Shown here: piece after piece, positions 35,901 through 41,900 of the stretch
How positions within the stretch are numbered: the first letter of the stretch is position 1
How the letters are laid out: each line of letters begins with the position of its first letter
Source: Ancistrus triradiatus
Lineage: Eukaryota; Chordata; Actinopteri; Siluriformes; Loricariidae
DNA length: 64,000 nucleotides
Assembly: GCA_025084515.1 (NCBI GenBank)
Contig: JAJAGP010001984.1
Location: forward strand, 79,632 to 143,631
Direction: 5' to 3'
Translations under genes and position numbers: made by a program
The notes under the pieces: model-generated
Told to the model about the DNA's origin: nothing
Seen by the model: only the letters and a program-made list of their open reading frames with translations
Database searches by the model: none

Positions 35901-38900
35901 GAAAGTCCTGGAAACGATCACGTACGGACACGACTTATTACAACACGATTTACCTGTTAACCGAAAGAACCACCTGTTACGATCCTTTGGCTGTGCGACA
36001 TACAGCGGGCGTTCCATCGGTCCTTCAAAGTGGTCCCCTCTTGGGCACAATTTCTTAGGCCGTCCACGAAGCCGTCAACATGTGAGCTTTAGGGGAAAAA
36101 AAAAGAAATCAAGACAAAAGTCAGTGTTCCCTGAGGAGAAACACTTTTAAAACATGAATAGCAGATATCCCATAGGCGCGGTCACACACCTGTTATGAAG
36201 CTGACCGTCTCCTGGTTGTGGATGCTGGCCAGGTGGCCGCCGTGCGAGACGCAGTAGTTTTCGGCGTCCTGCCATTTTCTGACCGGGTCGGCCGAGAAGA
36301 GGTAGCAGTAGTCACCGAAAAGAAGGAAGCCCTGATCACAGTGAGAGTCTACAGACAGAGAGAGAAGGATATCTTAACTAAGAATGAATAGTTAGAATGA
36401 ATGAAAGAAACGATAATCAGACAGACATCAAGCTTAAAAAATGTAAAAGAAACACGTTTATCCCAGAACGTCCCTGAATTAATAAGCGAAAGTACTTAAA
36501 AGTACGAACTTGCTCTACTATGTTGTGCGTATTTGATATCTGGGTCCATTGCGGAATAAATGCGCAATTCATTCTATTTAATTTTTATTTGAATTTTATT
36601 TGAATACGCTTTCCATTTTAAGCAGCGCTCTCTTTTGGCATTGAATAACTGTTTTTTAAATCTCTTATCTCTTTTTTCCTTTTATTCACAAACAAAGCAA
36701 AAAGCTGAATGCATATAGCACCTTTCTAATACCCAAGATCGCTTTACATCAAGAAATAAAAACTTTAAACAGAGGCGTAGACTTTGCACAAATACAAAAA
36801 TAATGATCAACAGACAGTAAGCAAGATAAAGTGCGAAAAGAAAAAAGTTAACAATAATAATATACCTCAGTAATATTGCTTTGCTGTACAGAAGAAGGTA
36901 CATCACCGTTACAGTTTGTGCAGACTAGACTGGTCGTTCTCACCTGGAGCAGCTGTAGGTTTCACGTTCTGGCCCCCCACCATCTTGCAGATGTACGGCC
37001 GATTCTTGAAGCAGTTCCCCGTCTCCCATTTCCCAGCGTAATTCCCTGTAGACAAAAAAACTACGTTACCCACGATGCACCATGCCTCTCTCAGAGCCTA
37101 TACCCAGTTTCACTCAATCCCAGAACGTTACACATATTAATGAATAACGTGCTTCTAAAGCTCAAACATTAATCTCATGTCCATAAAGAAGCCATGGTTG
37201 GGATCTTAGACAAAATGTAGATTTTAAAGCTCTTATTTTTATTAAAGACCTACGTATTATTGAGTCAGTAGAAGAAATGCTCCAAAAGACTACATTCTTT
37301 ACATATTCAATCATTTTTAATTGGTTAAAAGTTCATCATCTGATTAATTACGAGAAATAAAAACGGCAAAACCGCTGGCACAAACTGAGAAATGACTGCA
37401 ATAACAAATTTCATCCATAGAGGTCGCCACATCAATATTTACCTAACAATTTTAAAACGTTTTTATGCTTCTGTATTATTAGAAATACGAGTTAAAAATC
37501 TGTAATCATTACTTAAAACACTCCTTAAATGCGTATGTGTTTAAATGTGTTTCAATAAAACCATTTATTAAAGAGGTCTCAGGCAATCTTCGTGTTGTAG
37601 CGTCAGTCCTGCTAAGTGATGATATATCAAGTAAGAATGGAATCACAGGTTTGTTTCACACGAAAATATCAACATTTTAATATAGGTTAATATAATTCAA
37701 GTAATTATCGTCAGATTCGGGGTAGAAAAAGCGACAAAACTGATAGAAGACGAGTTTATAGAGAAAAGGCGGCAATAACGTGTTTCAGCCAGATAGGTTG
37801 CCAAATCCCTATAAAACACACATTACAGCTTACGATTCCATAAGATACGATCGCTTTTACTTGCAGTTTCCACAAGAACGCAAGTATTTAGGAAATCCTA
37901 TGGAGAATGCTCAGCTAAAAATATTGACAAAAGAGTTTGTGATCAAAAAGGGAACAAAAAAATTTATACAAAACACAAAACAGTGTTAGCTTCCAATAGC
38001 TTGTGCAAGCAAAATCGTTGTTGTTTTTTCTTTATGTATCACCAGGTTCAAGACTTTTAAGATTGAAAGTAGTAGATCAAGTACTTTAAGTTCATTTAAG
38101 TTCTTTAATGTTTTAACCTAATACAGTACAGATTTCTAAAATTATAATTAAAATACCGTTTACAAGACATAAAAAAGCAGGATGTAACGTTCTGACTCTT
38201 ACCAGTGTAGATCTGGCCACAGTCCCAGTAGTTGTCGGTGTTCTTTGGAAAATTGGGGCTCCAGTTGGAGAACTGAATGTCCGTCTTGTCCACCCATTTA
38301 AACGACCCATCCTGGTCCATATCTGTACATGAACAACACACGCGTTTATTCATATTATTGAATACTTGCAGTTATTGTGAAGTCCGTAACAAGTAAGGTA
38401 TAAAGTATATCTATAACTAAAGCACAAAATGCATTTCAGCTTGACTGATACCTGAAACTCCGATCCACACGTCGGGTAAATCCACCATGTGGAGATCGGG
38501 AAGCAGACCGTTGATGAAGAATTGCTCTTCCTCACTAGAACAGATCAATTAAAGCTCGTTAACAAACACGCAACAAGATAGAGCAGTTTGGCCGTCCTCA
38601 CCTTTTGATGGTCAGCAGGTTTCCTCCCATGTCAGAACATCGGGTCAGGGCCTCGTGCCACGAGGTCAGGAGAATGCTGTTGGACACCACCAGATAGCAG
38701 TTCCCTTTATAGCTCAGCCACCCCTCTGGACAGAGAGCTACAAAAAAGCATAACACACCTCTTATTAATTCAATCTGGATTTATAAACAGATTTTTTATA
38801 AGCAGTTTAAGCCGTCTTACTGTTCAACGGTTTCTTGCATGCGTACGGGTGTTCAGAGCGACACAGGTGAGTTCTCCACTTCCCATAACTTTGTCCCGTT

Positions 38901-41900
38901 TTAATTATCCCGGCACACAGACCATTTTGCTGATCTCTGTCCAAAACGAGACAAAACAGACATTTATATTCTTATAATCATCCTCAGTTTAAAGACATTT
39001 CATGGCAATACTGTGGTAAGCACAGTATTGATTAAAAGTTCTTCCTCAGATTAAGTAAGAGGAAAAAAAAACTGGTCGTACATATCTGGCAGTTCAGCAC
39101 CTTACCTATTATTATTATTCTGGTTATTATGATTGGACTCTTACGTGGTGTCAGGCTGGTCCGTGTTCCAGTTCGTGTAGTCAGCCGTCGAAGCATCAGA
39201 CCAGGTGAAGGTGGTGCTGTCGGGCTGCACTTGGCAGGATATCGAGGTGCATTGCTGTGAAAAAGGAGAGCTGAGGGTCAGAAACTGCGGAGATCACTTG
39301 AATTATTTAAGAATTGAAACCCCCTGCTTCACAGTTACACAAACTTTTATAACAGGTCAATAAAGTTCTGGTATAAATACTAGACCCTGACCATGGTGGA
39401 GTAGCCGATCCACAGGTTGTTCCCAGGCGAGTTCAGGCCTAAGACGTAGACCTGCTCGTCAGCCGATTCGACGGACACCAGGTCTGCTCCCTCCAACAAG
39501 CACTCGGTACGAGCAGCCATCCAACTCTTCCTGAGCTGGGAGTGAACCTTGTAGCAGTTGGAACCAAACTGTTCCCACCGATTGCCCGTGTCGCACAGCA
39601 TGGGAGGGTTTGCTAGACAAAAACAAGAACAAAGCGGCATGGGTCAGAGGTGCCACGCCAATTAAGCAAACGGAGGCTGGGCAGAGTCAGAGTTGAACGT
39701 ACGGTTGTCTCGTTTGCAGATGTACTGGCGCTGGGCGGTGCAGTGCTCATCGTTCCAGCGCCCGTTGCTGTTCCCGTCCACCTGCCCACAGTCCTCGTTG
39801 TCATTATAGTTATCCGGCTGCCCTTCCCTCCAGTACCTGCAAAAAAGGACCATCACAACAACCAAACTTTGCTTGGGTAACGGGTCGTACAGTTTTGGGG
39901 TTTTAAATGCACTCTATACCCTCATAGTCCCATGGTTCCCAACCTGGCGTCCGTTCCCCTCTCAGGAGGGCGCCAAACATCATAGAGCTTTGAGGTGCTC
40001 GGAGTTTGTCACAACACAATTTGCACATGTTAAATAAAATCAAAAAACACACTCACTAGAAAGAAATCTCTATAAAATTACTTAAAAAATGAGCTTATGT
40101 TTGATTTTTGGCCTCATGTTTAGCTGTCTTGAAAAGAGAAAAGGAGCCAAAATGAAGAAAAACAAAAGGAAAAAAGGCAATGATTTATGTTCATATTTGT
40201 CAATAAAGAGTTGTAATGAATCACTTCATTCTTTTGGTCTGTGTGTGTGTAGGCAGGGGTGCAGATTTTTTTTAAATACTCGTAGAGGGTGCCCCAAGGA
40301 AAAAAGGTTTGGAGCCACTGGGTGTTACGATAACGATGTATCGCGATGCAACAATGTGACAATGTTCATCATGGATTGTGCTTTCTGCAGTTGCATTTTT
40401 GAACACCAGAGGGCGCTCTCATACATCATATTCCCATAGCTAGATCATTTTAAATTAACATTTAACACTCCTAATTTCTTTCAATTGCAGGGGACTAAAT
40501 TTATTTTGAATTGTTATTCTTCAGAAATAAAAAGCGAATGTTTTCACTCAGTATTTAAGATACGGTGAAGCTGAATATGGAATAGAGCATTTTGTTTACA
40601 ATTTTAAACCTCAGTCTCTAGTCATTTCTTTTCATTTCAGGAGACTAAATGTTTTTGTTTAAAAACTTATACAGAAAATGTGTATTGTTTTGCACTGTTT
40701 ATACTTCAGAAATAAAAAGCAGTGACTTTCATCGAATACCTTACTGTAAGAAAATCGAATCGTGAACTCTGTATCGAGTATCGGTATCGTTACACCCCTA
40801 GTCAGTAGTAACACAAGGCTGGTTGTGAGTCTTCGCACAAATACTTACTCCAGGTGGGGGTAATAGACACTCCCATCGCTCCACTCCCAGATCCCCTCGG
40901 AGGCAATATCGTTCAGGCCGAACCAGTATATGTTGCTGCCGAGCTGCGTGCTAACCCACAACTACGATGAGATATGAGAAATTAAATGTAAGACACTTAA
41001 TGGATAATCTGTCCACATAGTCATTAAGTAAATGAATCAACATCAGCGTAATCATAAGTAATAATAACAAGAGGAAATATGACGAATAACATCTGTCTTA
41101 CACAAATCTGTCTAATATTTTCTTAATCCTGTCTGAATGATCAAAAACTAGTATTACCAAACCCTTGTGACACCTGCTGGCAGAAAACAGAATTGCAGTC
41201 CTGAAAGGCGGAAAATGACATAGTAATGTTCCATGCCTGTTTCATTTTCGTAAAGTGTTTCAAGTTTTATAAAAGATACAAAGATAAGCATTATATCATA
41301 TGTATTGTATTCTACAGTAGCATACTAAATGTGTTCTCATTGTGTTTTAATTAATATTACTGTTTAAAATAAAAATGCAAAGTATCTAAACTGTGTGACT
41401 AAGGTAACGTCCATTTCAGTCAAGGTAATGTGGACGTTAAACAGTGGATAACTGAACAGTGAGCTCTGATTTCTGATCTTTGCTCATCTCCTGAAGCAAT
41501 ATAGCCCATCCTTATGACTAATTAGTAATCATTGAGGATTGTTTTACTGTTTCACCAATATCGATTATACTTCAAAATTGTTATATAATTAATAAATAAA
41601 GCTCGATACTGTTCTGATCTACAGCTTAATTTGCAGTGGTGGACAGTAATGAATTCGTAATTCAAATGTAATTCGTTACTATACTTAAGTACTTTCTTCA
41701 TGTATCTTTACTGAAGTAAGTATTTCCATTTGGGATCACTTGAGTTTCGTTACAAAAACGATAATCGTACATTCATAGACTTACTTTCGTTAGTTAAGTA
41801 CATACAAATGCTTTTGTACTTTTAGTTAAGTGGAGGTCTAAAGGGAAGACTTCTTTCACTGAAGTAACATTTTACCTCGGATATCTCTTGCATCGTTTAT

